Shown: positions 27,501 through 35,816, counted from the stretch's first letter. The stretch is 37,039 nt of DNA from JBJSXF01 sp046086225 (GCA_046086225.1 JBJSXF010000067.1:1-37039), one strand, 5' to 3'. The notes: generated from the letters alone by a model not told the origin. A program made the numbers and translations.

Positions 27501-28061
27501 TCAGGCCCGGGAGAGGTACTCGCCGCTGCGGGTGTCGACCTTGATCCGCTCGCCGATCTCGACGAAGAGCGGCACCTGGACGACGAGGCCGGTCTCGAGC
27601 GTCGCCGGCTTGCGGGCCCCCGACACCCGGTCGCCCTGGATCCCGGGCTCGGTCTCGCGCACCTCGAGCTCGACCGACGCCGGGAGATCCACCCCGATGA
27701 TCTCGCTGCCGTACATCGGGAGGATGGCGGTATCGCCCTCACGGAGGTAGTCGACGGCGCTGCCGATGGATGCGGACGCGACCTGGATCTGGTCGTAGGT
27801 CTCGTTGTCCATGAAGACGTAGTCGTCACCCTCGCGGTAGAGGAACTGCATCTCCCGCTTGTCGATGGTGGCGAGGGGCACCTTCTCGTCGGCCCGGAAG
27901 GTGCGATCGAGCACGGCGCCGGTGCGGTGGTTCTTCAGCTTCGTGCGGACGAAGGCGCCGCCCTTACCCGGCTTCACGTGCTGGAACTCGACGACCTGCA
28001 TGAGCCCTTCGGGGAGATCGAGGCTCATACCGTTCTTGAGGTCGTTGGTCGAGATGCTCAT
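27501..28061 (-). CDS. efp: Elongation factor P
   Basis: EF-P rescues ribosomes stalled at polyproline stretches. The 186 residues form the three OB-like domains of the family. The tip loop at residues 30-36 reads KPGKGGA, with Lys33 at the position modified in some bacteria. Further motifs are VLDRTFRADEKV, YDQIQV, and a C-terminal GDRVSGARKPATLETGLVVQVP followed by VDTRSGEYLSRA. The ATG at 28061 has a strong TAAGGAG, whose TAA is also the stop codon of the upstream peptidase, so the two are coupled. No EpmA or EpmB gene is visible nearby. Confidence 0.97.
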   Translation of the reverse strand: MSISTNDLKNGMSLDLPEGLMQVVEFQHVKPGKGGAFVRTKLKNHRTGAVLDRTFRADEKVPLATIDKREMQFLYREGDDYVFMDNETYDQIQVASASIGSAVDYLREGDTAILPMYGSEIIGVDLPASVELEVRETEPGIQGDRVSGARKPATLETGLVVQVPLFVEIGERIKVDTRSGEYLSRA

Positions 28062-28073
28062 CGGACGGGCTCC

Positions 28074-29171
28074 TTACCGCGCGAGATCCTTGGGAGTGAG
28101 GGTGAGCGGCTCGCACCCGGCACCGCCGACGACGACGGTGTCCTCGATGCGGACGCCGCCGATACCGGGCAGGTAGACGCCGGGCTCGACGGTGACGACG
28201 TCGCCGCTTCGCAACGTATCACCGCCCGCCGCGGCCACCCGCGGCGCCTCGTGTATCTCGAGGCCGACGCCGTGACCGGTCGAGTGCGAGAACGCCTCGC
28301 CCCAGCCTTCGGCGACGATGACGTCGCGCGCCGCCCGATCGACCTCGGCGCACGTGACCCCGGCGGTCACCGCGGCGACCCCCGCCGCCTGACTGCGCAG
28401 CACGACCTCGTAGAGGTGACGCGCGTCGGGGCCGGGATCGCCGGACGCAACCGTGCGGGTCATGTCGGAGGAGTACCCGTCGACGACGCAGCCGAAGTCG
28501 CAGACCACGAGCTCACCGCGACCGATCGGCCGGTTCCCCGGCGTGTGGTGCGGCCGGGATCCGTTCGGTCCGGCCGCGACGATGGGATCGAAGCTGTTGC
28601 CGCTCGCACCGCGCTCGCGCATTCCCCGCTCGAGCGCGATCGCGAACTCGACCTCGGTCGGGCCCGACGGCAGCAGCTCGCACACCTCGGCGAACGTCTC
28701 GTCGGCGATCGCACAGGCCCGCCGGATCCGGTCGATCTCGCCGGCGTCCTTCGTCCGCCGGAGTTCCTCGACCGGGGTTCCCGCGGGCTCGACCGTCCCG
28801 AACACGTCGGCGAGCTCCCGCTGGGTCGCCCAGGTGACGCTGTGGTCCTCGAGCGCCACGGGTGCGCCGGCGGCGACATCGCGCAGGAGTTCCCGCTGAT
28901 TCACGGCCGAGGCCCCGATCTCGACCCGGACCGGGGCGCCCGCCCGCTCGATCTCCTCGCCCGCCCGCTCGGTGTAACGCCCGTCGGTGACGAAGCAGGC
29001 GTCGTCGGCGGTCACGAGCACCATGCCCGCCGAGCCGGTGAACCCGGTGAGGTAGCGCACGTTGACGAGCTTGGTGACGAGCAGCGCAGCGGTTCCCGAT
29101 GCGGCCATGGCCGTCCGGAGCCGATCGATCCGGCCCGCGGTGGCGAGCGGGGCCAGGTGGTCGGCGCTCAC
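28074..29171 (-). CDS. pepQ: M24-family Xaa-Pro peptidase
   Basis: The enzyme should cleave peptides at a prolyl bond using two metal ions. The 365 residues include a creatinase-like N-terminal domain (about 10-135) and the pita-bread catalytic domain. All five metal ligands are visible: Asp225 (VVCDFG), Asp236 (SSDMTRT), His300 (STGHGVGLEIHE), Glu329 (VTVEPGVYLPG) and Glu343 (RIEDTV). The GTG at 29171, overlapping the aroQ stop as GTGA, was chosen over the longer open frame. It could be called pepP or pepQ; pepQ is used because the mycobacterial gene at this place, before efp, bears that name. Confidence 0.92.
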   Translation of the reverse strand: MSADHLAPLATAGRIDRLRTAMAASGTAALLVTKLVNVRYLTGFTGSAGMVLVTADDACFVTDGRYTERAGEEIERAGAPVRVEIGASAVNQRELLRDVAAGAPVALEDHSVTWATQRELADVFGTVEPAGTPVEELRRTKDAGEIDRIRRACAIADETFAEVCELLPSGPTEVEFAIALERGMRERGASGNSFDPIVAAGPNGSRPHHTPGNRPIGRGELVVCDFGCVVDGYSSDMTRTVASGDPGPDARHLYEVVLRSQAAGVAAVTAGVTCAEVDRAARDVIVAEGWGEAFSHSTGHGVGLEIHEAPRVAAAGGDTLRSGDVVTVEPGVYLPGIGGVRIEDTVVVGGAGCEPLTLTPKDLAR

Positions 29172-29611
29172 GACCGGGCGGCGATCAGCTCGACCGCGGC
29201 CTCGATCGCGACCCGGTAACCGGTCGCCCGCAGGCCGGCCACGACCCCGTCGACCACCGGCGAGATCACCGAACGGTGACGCCATTCCTCGCGGGCGTAG
29301 GGGTTGGACAGGTGCACCTCGATCTTCACGCCGTCGTACAGGGCGAGCGCGTCGGTGAGCGCCGACGCGTAGTGGGTGAAGGCACTGGCATTGCAGACGA
29401 TCGCCGCGCACCGGCCCCGGGCCCCGTGGATGGCGTCGATGAGGTCGCCTTCGTGATTGGACTGGACGTGCTCGAGTTCGTGGCCGGCCGCCGCGGCGGT
29501 GGTCCGGGCGAGCGTCACCAGATCCTCGAGCGTCGCGGTGCCGTAGTGCTGCGGCTCCCGTTCGCCGAGGAGATTCAGGTTGGGGCCCGAGAGGAGCAGG
29601 ATCGTCGCCAT
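29168..29611 (-). CDS. aroQ: Type II 3-dehydroquinate dehydratase
   Basis: The enzyme removes water from dehydroquinate, the third shikimate-pathway step. The 147 residues show GPNLNLLGEREPQHYG with the catalytic Tyr23, HVQSNHEGDLIDAIH, NASAFTHYASAL and EVHLSNPYAREEWRHRS with the active-site His100. This is the dodecameric type II fold, unrelated to AroD of E. coli. The ATG at 29611 has GGGAGG nine bases upstream, inside the end of aroB; the longer open frame upstream belongs to aroB out of phase. Confidence 0.97.
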   Translation of the reverse strand: MATILLLSGPNLNLLGEREPQHYGTATLEDLVTLARTTAAAAGHELEHVQSNHEGDLIDAIHGARGRCAAIVCNASAFTHYASALTDALALYDGVKIEVHLSNPYAREEWRHRSVISPVVDGVVAGLRATGYRVAIEAAVELIAARS

Positions 29612-29615
29612 GTGA

Positions 29616-30683
29616 TCAGCCTCCCACGCCGACGGCAGCGAACGCGGCACGCAGCGCCGCGGGATCGGGATCGTCGACCCGGGTGATGCCGTCGGGCCCG
29701 GGCAGGACGAAGGTGAGCCCGCCGCCCGACTTCTTGTCGCGCCCCATGAGGGCGACGAGATCGGCTCCTCGGAGTCCCTCCGGGGCCCGATCAGGGAGCC
29801 CGAGCGCAGCGACGATCTCACCGTGGCGCCGGACGGCGGCGGGTGGGATCCGCCCGAGCGCACCGGCGAGGTGACCGGCGAAGACGAGTCCGACCGCGAC
29901 GGCCTCGCCGTGGAGGAGCGCATGGTCGGTCGCGGTCTCGAGCGCGTGAGCGAGGGTGTGCCCGTAGTTGAGGACGGCGCGGGTCCCGGAGCGCTCGTAC
30001 TCATCGGCGACGACGAAGCGGGCCTTGATCGCCGCGCAGCGGGCGATGACCGGGGTGAGAGCGTCGGGGTCCCGGTCGCGCACCGCCGCGGCATCGGCCA
30101 CCAGGGCCGGGTCCTCCATGAGCGCGTACTTGGCCACCTCGCCGAGTCCGCACCGGAACTCGCGATCCGGCAGCGACGCGAGGAACCCGGGATCGACGAG
30201 CACCGCCCGGGGCTGATGGAACGCGCCGACCAGGTTCTTGCCTTCCGGCAGGTTGACCCCGGTCTTGCCGCCGATCGCGGCGTCGACCATGGCCAGCAAG
30301 GTGGTCGGCACCTGCACGACGTCGATGCCGCGGTGGTATGTCGCCGCGGTGAACCCGGCGGTGTCCCCGACGACCCCGCCACCGACCGCGACCACGACAT
30401 CACCGCGCAGGAGCCCGTCCCGGGCGAACCCGCGCGCGAGCGCGTCGACGGTGCCGAGGGTCTTGGCCTCCTCGCCGTCGTCCATGAGGGTCGTCGCGTG
30501 GCGCACACCCCCGGCGTCGAGCGCGGTCCGCACCTCGGCCAGCACGCCGTCGGGGATCCCGGCCTGGGTGACGATGGCGACCCGACGGCGATCGGCGAGC
30601 ACCCGACCGAGTCCGGCGACGGCACCCCGACCGACCGAGACCTCGTACCCCCGGGGTCCGAGGTCGACGGGAACCGTGATCAC
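29616..30683 (-). CDS. aroB: 3-dehydroquinate synthase
   Basis: AroB converts DAHP to dehydroquinate with NAD and a metal ion. The 355 residues contain VAVGGGVVGDTAGFTAATYHRG around residues 98-119, VPTTLLAMVDAAIGGKTGVN, and the metal ligands Glu182 (GLGEVAKYA), His242 (NYGHTLAHA) and His258 (LLHGEAVAVG). The GTG at 30683 overlaps the aroK stop as GTGA and was chosen over an open N-terminal extension that has no homology. The order aroK-aroB is conserved from actinobacteria to proteobacteria. Confidence 0.97.
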   Translation of the reverse strand: MITVPVDLGPRGYEVSVGRGAVAGLGRVLADRRRVAIVTQAGIPDGVLAEVRTALDAGGVRHATTLMDDGEEAKTLGTVDALARGFARDGLLRGDVVVAVGGGVVGDTAGFTAATYHRGIDVVQVPTTLLAMVDAAIGGKTGVNLPEGKNLVGAFHQPRAVLVDPGFLASLPDREFRCGLGEVAKYALMEDPALVADAAAVRDRDPDALTPVIARCAAIKARFVVADEYERSGTRAVLNYGHTLAHALETATDHALLHGEAVAVGLVFAGHLAGALGRIPPAAVRRHGEIVAALGLPDRAPEGLRGADLVALMGRDKKSGGGLTFVLPGPDGITRVDDPDPAALRAAFAAVGVGG

Positions 30684-31204
30684 TGCTCGCCTCCGGCCCG
30701 TGAGTACTCGACGAGCACCCGATCGACCACCGGGTCGACCCCGAGCCCGGCGGTGTCGACGACGAGGTGGGCTGCGGCCCCGTAGGCCGAATCGCGCTCG
30801 CGTTCCAGCCGGGCGAGGGCGCCGACGGGATCGTCGGCGAGGAGAGGCCGTCCCGCCCCCGTGCCGACCCGGGCCACCAGCTCCGCCACCGGGGCGCGCA
30901 GCCACACGACGACCCCGGCCGCCCGGAGCTCGGCCCGGTTCGCCGGGTCGAGGACCGCGCCGCCGCCGCACGCGATGACGGTCGGGACCGCGGCGGCGCA
31001 GACCGCGGCGACCGCGCGCCGCTCTCGGTCGCGGAAACCCGGCTCACCTTCGACCGCGAAGATCTCGCGCACCGGGCGACCCGCTTCCTGCTCGACCACT
31101 TCGTCGGTGTCGACGAACGGCCGATCGAGCCGCCGAGCGCACTCCCGACCCACCGTCGACTTCCCCGATCCCATGAGCCCGACCAGCACCAGGTGCCCGG
31201 CCAT
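30680..31204 (-). CDS. aroK: Shikimate kinase
   Basis: AroK phosphorylates shikimate at the 3-position. The 174 residues carry the P-loop VGLMGSGKSTVGR near the N-terminus, DTDEVVEQEAG of the shikimate site, GFRDRERRAV, and ACGGGAVL, followed by the lid region GAGRPLLADDP. The ATG at 31204 was preferred; a GTG one codon earlier (31207) is equally possible. No strong Shine-Dalgarno sequence is visible. A 21-base gap separates it from aroC. Confidence 0.96.
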   Translation of the reverse strand: MAGHLVLVGLMGSGKSTVGRECARRLDRPFVDTDEVVEQEAGRPVREIFAVEGEPGFRDRERRAVAAVCAAAVPTVIACGGGAVLDPANRAELRAAGVVVWLRAPVAELVARVGTGAGRPLLADDPVGALARLERERDSAYGAAAHLVVDTAGLGVDPVVDRVLVEYSRAGGEQ

Positions 31205-31225
31205 CACCGCGCCGTCACCGAACCG

Positions 31226-32383
31226 TCACAGGCCGGCGCAGTAGGAGTCATGGTTCCGCACGAACTCGGTGACCGAATCGCCACCGAACTTCCGGAGCGC
31301 CTCGTCCGCCAGCACGAGGGCCACCATCGTCTCGGCCACGACGCCGGCGGCCGGCACCGCGGTGACGTCGGTGCGCTCCTTGAACGAGACGGTCGCTTCC
31401 TTGGTGTCGACGTCGACGGTCTCGAGCACCGGTCGGTTGAGGGTCGCGAGCGGTTTCATCGACCCGCGGACCACGAGGAGCGCGCCGGTCGTCATGCCGC
31501 CCTCGACCCCGCCGGCCCGATCGCTCGTGCGCACGTAGGTGCGGGTCGTGTCGTCCCACCGGATGCCGTCGTGCGCCTCGCTGCCCCGCACACCGGCGAC
31601 GGCGCGCCCGTCCCCGATCTCCACGGCCTTCATCGCCTGGATGCTCATCATCGCTTGCGCCAGCGCCGCGTCGATCCGTCGGTCCCAATGCACGTGGGAT
31701 CCGAGGCCGGGCGGCAGGCCGAAGCCGAGCACCTCCACGACCCCGCCGAGGGAGTCGCCGTCCTTGGCGGCCGCCTTGATCGTGGCGATCATGGCCGCCT
31801 CGGCGTCGGGATCGGTGCAGCGGACCTCGGACGCGTCGATTCGGTCGAGGTCGTCGGGACCGGGCCGTCGGGCGGGGTCGGCGACGACACCCCCGAGCTC
31901 GGCGACGTGGCTGAGGACGGACACCCCGATGCGGGCCAGGAGCGCCTTGGCGATCGCGCCCGCCACGACCCGAGCGGCGGTCTCCCGGGCGCTCGCCCGC
32001 TCCAGCACGTCCCGGGCGTCGGTGAATCCGTACTTCTGCATGCCGGCGAGGTCGGCATGACCGGGCCGGGGTCGGGTGAGCGGGGTGGCCGTCTCCCCGG
32101 GGGCGGCGGCCATCTCCTCCGCCCACTTGCCCGTCGCCCACTCACTGTTTCGGATCAGGACCGCGACGGGCGAGCCGAGCGTGCGGCCGTGCCGGATGCC
32201 CCCGAGAAGCTCGAGCTCGTCGCGCTCGAAGCGCATGCGCGGGCCGCGGCCGTAGCCGAGGCGTCGGCGCGCCAGCTCGTCGGCGAGATCATCGGCGAGG
32301 ACGGGGAGTCCGGCGGGCAGGCCCTCGACGACGACCACCAACGCCGGTCCGTGGGACTCGCCCGCCGTCAGGAACCGCAGCAC
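31226..32383 (-). CDS. aroC: Chorismate synthase
   Basis: AroC forms chorismate from EPSP and needs reduced FMN. The 385 residues start with LRFLTAGESHGPALV and include RRRLGYGRGPRM, GSPVAVLIRN, RPGHADLAGMQKYG and then DARDVLERASARETAARV, the family signatures. The open frame extends far upstream into the pil genes. The GTG at 32383 was chosen because AGGAGA lies about 10 bases before it and the conserved N-terminus begins there. It heads the aroC-aroK-aroB-aroQ run. EPSP synthase and the earlier enzymes are not in the window. Confidence 0.97.
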   Translation of the reverse strand: MLRFLTAGESHGPALVVVVEGLPAGLPVLADDLADELARRRLGYGRGPRMRFERDELELLGGIRHGRTLGSPVAVLIRNSEWATGKWAEEMAAAPGETATPLTRPRPGHADLAGMQKYGFTDARDVLERASARETAARVVAGAIAKALLARIGVSVLSHVAELGGVVADPARRPGPDDLDRIDASEVRCTDPDAEAAMIATIKAAAKDGDSLGGVVEVLGFGLPPGLGSHVHWDRRIDAALAQAMMSIQAMKAVEIGDGRAVAGVRGSEAHDGIRWDDTTRTYVRTSDRAGGVEGGMTTGALLVVRGSMKPLATLNRPVLETVDVDTKEATVSFKERTDVTAVPAAGVVAETMVALVLADEALRKFGGDSVTEFVRNHDSYCAGL

Positions 32384-32403
32384 TGTCGGGGCTCTCCTGG
32401 GGT

Positions 32404-32429
32404 GGGGGTCGGGTGATTCTACGACCCCC
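32404..32429 (-). promoter_or_regulatory. Hairpin with a TAGAAT box between pilO and aroC
   Basis: Perfect 8-bp arms (GGGGGTCG and CGACCCCC) surround a 10-base loop, and the loop contains TAGAAT (32416-32421, minus strand), one of the best -10-like hexamers in the window. A start about 7 bases further would give an aroC leader of roughly 25 bases with a Shine-Dalgarno sequence. The hairpin could also end pil transcripts, but no T-run follows. No good -35 is seen. Confidence 0.35.
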
Positions 32430-32436
32430 GGCGGCG

Positions 32437-33081
32437 TCAGCCGGGAGTTCCCGCCGCCCCGGCACCCGGTGCGGTCACCGCACCGGCCGGTGCCTGCTGG
32501 GTGAAGACCCGGGCCGTGAGCTGCATCGACATCATCGGCGCCGAGCCCGCGCCGGCGAACAGCTCGCCGGTGGGCGCACCCGAGACCTGGCTCGCGCCGC
32601 CCGTCGGGCCGGCGGCGGCCGACGCGGCCGAGAGCGACACGTTGTCGACGACCACGAGCCGATCGAGACGGACGAGGCGGCCGAGGTACGCACGGACCTG
32701 CTCCCAGGAACCCTGGACGCTGAGGTCGACGCCGATCGAGGGCGAGGCCGCACCGGCCGCGACCGGGCTCGGCGTGAGGGCCTGGAAGGCGACTCCGGTC
32801 TCGTCGCGGATGCCGTCGACGGCCCGCAGGAACGACGACACGGCGGGCGACTCGGGGATGGCGGCCTGGAGCTCCCGAGCCGACGGCCCCTTGCCCGCGC
32901 CACTCGCCGCCCGCCGGAGCTCGGCGTCGAGGGTTCGGGCGCGGGCGCGTTCCTCCAGGGTGACCCGATTCGCCTTCGCCTCGGCTGCGCCCATCGGTCC
33001 GAGCACGAACCGCTGCCAGCCGATGACCAGCAGCAGCCCGGCCAGGACGACCGCGGCGATGTTCTTCGTCCTCACCGACAC
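32437..33081 (-). CDS. pilO: PilO-like type IV pilus assembly protein
   Basis: PilO is a bitopic inner-membrane protein that pairs with PilN to align the pilus machine. The 214 residues have a short cytosolic start, one membrane helix (about 8-27), a coiled segment (roughly 32-62) and a small ferredoxin-like domain with LQAAIPESPAVSSFLRAVDG and DLSVQGSWEQVRAYLGRL. An Ala/Gly/Pro-rich tail ends it. The start may be the GTG at 33081 or the GTG at 33075; the latter overlaps the pilMN stop as GTGA like many neighbours. The family is weakly conserved, so the call rests on layout and place after pilM-pilN. Confidence 0.82.
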   Translation of the reverse strand: MSVRTKNIAAVVLAGLLLVIGWQRFVLGPMGAAEAKANRVTLEERARARTLDAELRRAASGAGKGPSARELQAAIPESPAVSSFLRAVDGIRDETGVAFQALTPSPVAAGAASPSIGVDLSVQGSWEQVRAYLGRLVRLDRLVVVDNVSLSAASAAAGPTGGASQVSGAPTGELFAGAGSAPMMSMQLTARVFTQQAPAGAVTAPGAGAAGTPG

Positions 33082-34913
33082 AACGCCTCCTCGAAGAACG
33101 ACTGCAAGCGGGCGCTGCGGGCACCCTCACCGAGCGTGGCGCCGAGCGTGAAGGCCACGACCTCCGACGTCCCGAACGTCGACTTCTGCGAGCTCGTGAG
33201 CCACACGTCGTGCACGAGCGGGGTGTCGCCACCACCGGCGCGCTCGAGCGCGTCGAGGAAGCCGGCGAGCGTCGGGACGTCGAGCGCGATGCCCGACATC
33301 GTGACGTCACCCACGATCGGCCGTTGGACCGCGGCGCAGGCCGCCGAGCCGGTCACGGGGACGGCCGGAGCCGCTGCCGCACCTTCGGCGCCGGGCGATC
33401 CGGCCACCGGGGTGCCCGCGACGGGGGTCCCGAGTGGCGCCGCAGCCGGGCGCTGGGCCTGGAAGGAAGTGAGCCAGGTTCCGGCCGGGAGCGCCGTACC
33501 GATGCCGTCGAGCATGCTCGTCCACCCGACGTCGTCGCCGAGCAGCGCGGTGACCGACGCCCCGACCTGCGCGGTCGCACCGCCCGCCGTGGCCTCGGCG
33601 AGCAGCCGGGTCAGCTCGGTGCGCAGACGGGTGGTCTCGGCCTCGGCGGTCCGCTGATCGGCCTTGGCCGACGCCACCTGACCGCGCTTCATGACCGTCA
33701 TCCCGCCGAGGAGCAGCACGACCAGACCGACCGCGACCGCCACCTTCGGGCTGACGCGCCGCTTGCGCGTCGTGCCCTTGCGGGCGCCGGGCAGGAGGTC
33801 GACCACGGCGCCGCGTCCGGCACCACCGAGCGCCAGGCCCACGGCGGCGGGCACGAACGGTGCGATGAGCGGGAGCTCGTCGGCATCGAATCCGATGGAT
33901 CCGACCCGGCAGACGTCGTCAAAGCCGACCGACTCGACCGGGATGCCGACGAGCGTCGTCAGCCGGTCGGCGAGCCCGGGCAGGCAGGCCGTGCCGCCGA
34001 CCGCCACGATGCGATCGATCCGGGGCGCGTCGGGCTGGTGCCGGAAGAACGAGATGGAGGTCCGCACGTCCTCGAGGAGCGCGGCGACCGGCGTCGAAAG
34101 TGCCGCGAGCGCCGGCGTCGCCCATGCCTCGTCGAGCGCGTCTCCGAGCGTGCGCTTCATGGCCTCGGCGGTCTGCTCGGAGACCCCGAGCGACGCGGCC
34201 ACGGCTTCGGTCAGCGCGGCGCCGCCGCCACCGATCACCCGGACGAAGCGGGGCTCACCCGCGTGCTGGACGACGACCGAGGTGACGCCACCACCGAAGG
34301 AGACGATCGCCTCGGCACCGCCGGGTCCGTCACCTTCGATCGCATCGGCGCCGACCAGCGCCGGCACGCGGGGCCGCACGGCTCGGGCGAGGGCGAGGGG
34401 TACGAGGTCGACGGCGGCCACCTGGAGCCCACCCGCCTCGACCGCAGCCACGATCGGGGCGACAACCGATTCGGGCACCGCCGCCACGAGGACGTGCATG
34501 GTTGCCGGGGCGTCGGGGCCGTCGTCACCCGGGCTCGGCGATTCGGTCGGGCCGAGGATCGCGAAGTCGAGCACGGCCTCGTCGAGCGAGAAGGGGATGA
34601 AGTCGGCGGCCTGGAAGTCGAGCGCGCCCGCCACCTCCTGGCGGGTCATCTCCGGCATCTCGATCCGCCGGACCACGACCCGCGGGCTCGACACGCCGAG
34701 CCGTACCGATGCCTTCTTGATGCCGACCTCGGCCCGCAGGCGCTGCACCGCCTCGGTCAGCGCGGCCGGATCCTCGACCTCGCCCTCGCGCATGGCCCCG
34801 GGCGGCAGGGCGACCTGTCCGAAGGTCTCGAGCGTCGGCGGATCACCCGGGACGACCCCGGCGATCGTGACCGCGCTCGTGCCCACGTCGAGTCCGAAGA
34901 GACGGCGGGCCAT
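33072..34913 (-). CDS. PilM-PilN fusion, type IV pilus assembly platform
   Basis: This 613-residue protein joins two pilus proteins in one open frame. Residues 1 to about 365 are PilM, an actin-like cytosolic ATPase: ARRLFGLDVGTSAVTIAGV at the start, DFQAADFIPFSLDEAVLD (99-116), VSFGGGVTSVVV and VAVGGTACLPGLADRL. Residues from about 371 (VDLLPGARKGTTRKRR) are PilN, with one membrane helix (389-408), a coiled coil (about 410-440) and a periplasmic-side domain holding a PVAG-rich linker near 496-506. PilN normally is a separate gene whose N-terminal INLLP peptide docks in PilM. The ATG at 34913 has AGGGAG five bases before it. There is no frameshift or stop at the junction. Confidence 0.9.
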   Translation of the reverse strand: MARRLFGLDVGTSAVTIAGVVPGDPPTLETFGQVALPPGAMREGEVEDPAALTEAVQRLRAEVGIKKASVRLGVSSPRVVVRRIEMPEMTRQEVAGALDFQAADFIPFSLDEAVLDFAILGPTESPSPGDDGPDAPATMHVLVAAVPESVVAPIVAAVEAGGLQVAAVDLVPLALARAVRPRVPALVGADAIEGDGPGGAEAIVSFGGGVTSVVVQHAGEPRFVRVIGGGGAALTEAVAASLGVSEQTAEAMKRTLGDALDEAWATPALAALSTPVAALLEDVRTSISFFRHQPDAPRIDRIVAVGGTACLPGLADRLTTLVGIPVESVGFDDVCRVGSIGFDADELPLIAPFVPAAVGLALGGAGRGAVVDLLPGARKGTTRKRRVSPKVAVAVGLVVLLLGGMTVMKRGQVASAKADQRTAEAETTRLRTELTRLLAEATAGGATAQVGASVTALLGDDVGWTSMLDGIGTALPAGTWLTSFQAQRPAAAPLGTPVAGTPVAGSPGAEGAAAAPAVPVTGSAACAAVQRPIVGDVTMSGIALDVPTLAGFLDALERAGGGDTPLVHDVWLTSSQKSTFGTSEVVAFTLGATLGEGARSARLQSFFEEALCR

Positions 34914-34952
34914 GTGCGCTCCCTGGTGATCGAGTCGGTCCGGTCCCCCGTT

Positions 34953-34979
34953 CCATCGGCCGACCGGCGGCCGACCTGA
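34953..34979 (-). promoter_or_regulatory. Possible sigma-28-type promoter of pilMN
   Basis: On the minus strand TCAG (34976-34979), 15 bases, then GCCGATGG (34953-34960). The FliA/WhiG consensus is TAAA-N15-GCCGATAA. The -10 matches 6 of 8 bases, the -35 two of four. The box ends 39 bases before the pilMN ATG. Alone it is weak, but the pilin gene has a better copy with identical spacing. Confidence 0.4.
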
Positions 34980-34996
34980 ACGAGTCCGGGCGATTT

Positions 34997-35026
34997 CCCG
35001 ACTCGGGGTTCGGGACCCGTCGGGTC
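34997..35026 (-). terminator. Two small stem-loops after pilD
   Basis: Immediately at the pilD stop lie GACCCG-T-CGGGTC (35014-35026, 6-bp arms) and then CCCGA-C-TCGGG (34997-35007, 5-bp arms). No T-run follows, so at best they are weak or Rho-assisted terminators, or RNA 3'-end structures. Confidence 0.25.
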
Positions 35027-35807
35027 AGGTACCCAGTCGGCCGTACCAGTCGAGGATCGGGGCGCCGACGAGCACGAGGGTCATCGTGCCCGCGGCCAGG
35101 AACGGTCCGAAGGGCACCGGGGTACGCCGGGCCTCCCGGCCCCGAACCGCCAGCAACGCGATGCCGAAGACGGCACCGTAGAGGAAGCCGGCGAAGAGGC
35201 CGAAGGGGACGTAGCCCCAGCCGAGCCAACCCAGGTTGAGGCCGAGCACGGCCGAGAGCCGCACGTCGCCGTAGCCCATCCCTCCCGGCTTCACGAGGTG
35301 GAGCAGCCGGAAACCGGTGAAGCTGACTGCGGCGGCGACGACGGCCCGACCGAGAGCACCCCAGTCCCCCTCCCCCCACGAGGCGACGGCGAGCAACGCC
35401 AGACCGGCGGTTCCGAGGGGGACCACGATGCGCGTCGGCAGGATCATCAGTTCGAGGTCGATCGCCGACAGCGCGATCAGGCCCCCGGCGAGCAGGAGGT
35501 AGGCCGGGAGCGGCCAGTCGGCCCCGAAGCGCCAGCCGACCGCCGCGAAGACCAGTCCGGTCAGGGCCTCGACCAAGGGGTACCGGCCGGAGATGCGGAT
35601 TCCGCAGCGCCGACACCGGCCCCGGAGCACGAGCCAGGACAGGATCGGGATGTTGTCGTACGGCGCGATCGCCTGCTCGCAACCCGGGCAGTGCGACGGC
35701 GGCGACACCACCGACAGGCCGCGTGGCACCCGCCAGATCACCACGTTGAGGAACGATCCGACGTTGCACCCGATGAGGCCGCAGATCACGGCGACGAAGG
35801 CGGTCAC
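35025..35807 (-). CDS. pilD: Type IV prepilin peptidase / methylase PilD
   Basis: PilD is a membrane aspartic peptidase that removes the leader of prepilins and methylates the new N-terminus. The 260 residues begin with a membrane helix containing GSFLNVVIWRVPRG, then a cytosolic zinc-type domain with Cys40, Cys43, Cys65 and Cys68 (methylase part), and further helices. The two catalytic aspartates are Asp117 in SAIDLELMILP and Asp181 in GMGYGDVRL. The start is a GTG at 35807 without Shine-Dalgarno sequence but with TAGCCT nine bases upstream. Its likely substrates are the two pilins encoded next to it. Confidence 0.96.
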   Translation of the reverse strand: MTAFVAVICGLIGCNVGSFLNVVIWRVPRGLSVVSPPSHCPGCEQAIAPYDNIPILSWLVLRGRCRRCGIRISGRYPLVEALTGLVFAAVGWRFGADWPLPAYLLLAGGLIALSAIDLELMILPTRIVVPLGTAGLALLAVASWGEGDWGALGRAVVAAAVSFTGFRLLHLVKPGGMGYGDVRLSAVLGLNLGWLGWGYVPFGLFAGFLYGAVFGIALLAVRGREARRTPVPFGPFLAAGTMTLVLVGAPILDWYGRLGT

Positions 35808-35816
35808 TGGCGGGAG

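Noticed and set aside
33361..33440. PVAG-like repeats in the PilN part as a possible frameshift or assembly artefact.
   Set aside because: The frame stays open and the sequence on both sides belongs to the same PilN domain, so a low-complexity linker is the simpler reading.
34957..34976. Direct repeat CGGCCGACC, twice, 11 bp apart, upstream of pilMN.
   Set aside because: Short, very GC-rich and overlapping the promoter-box spacer; such repeats are expected by chance in this composition.
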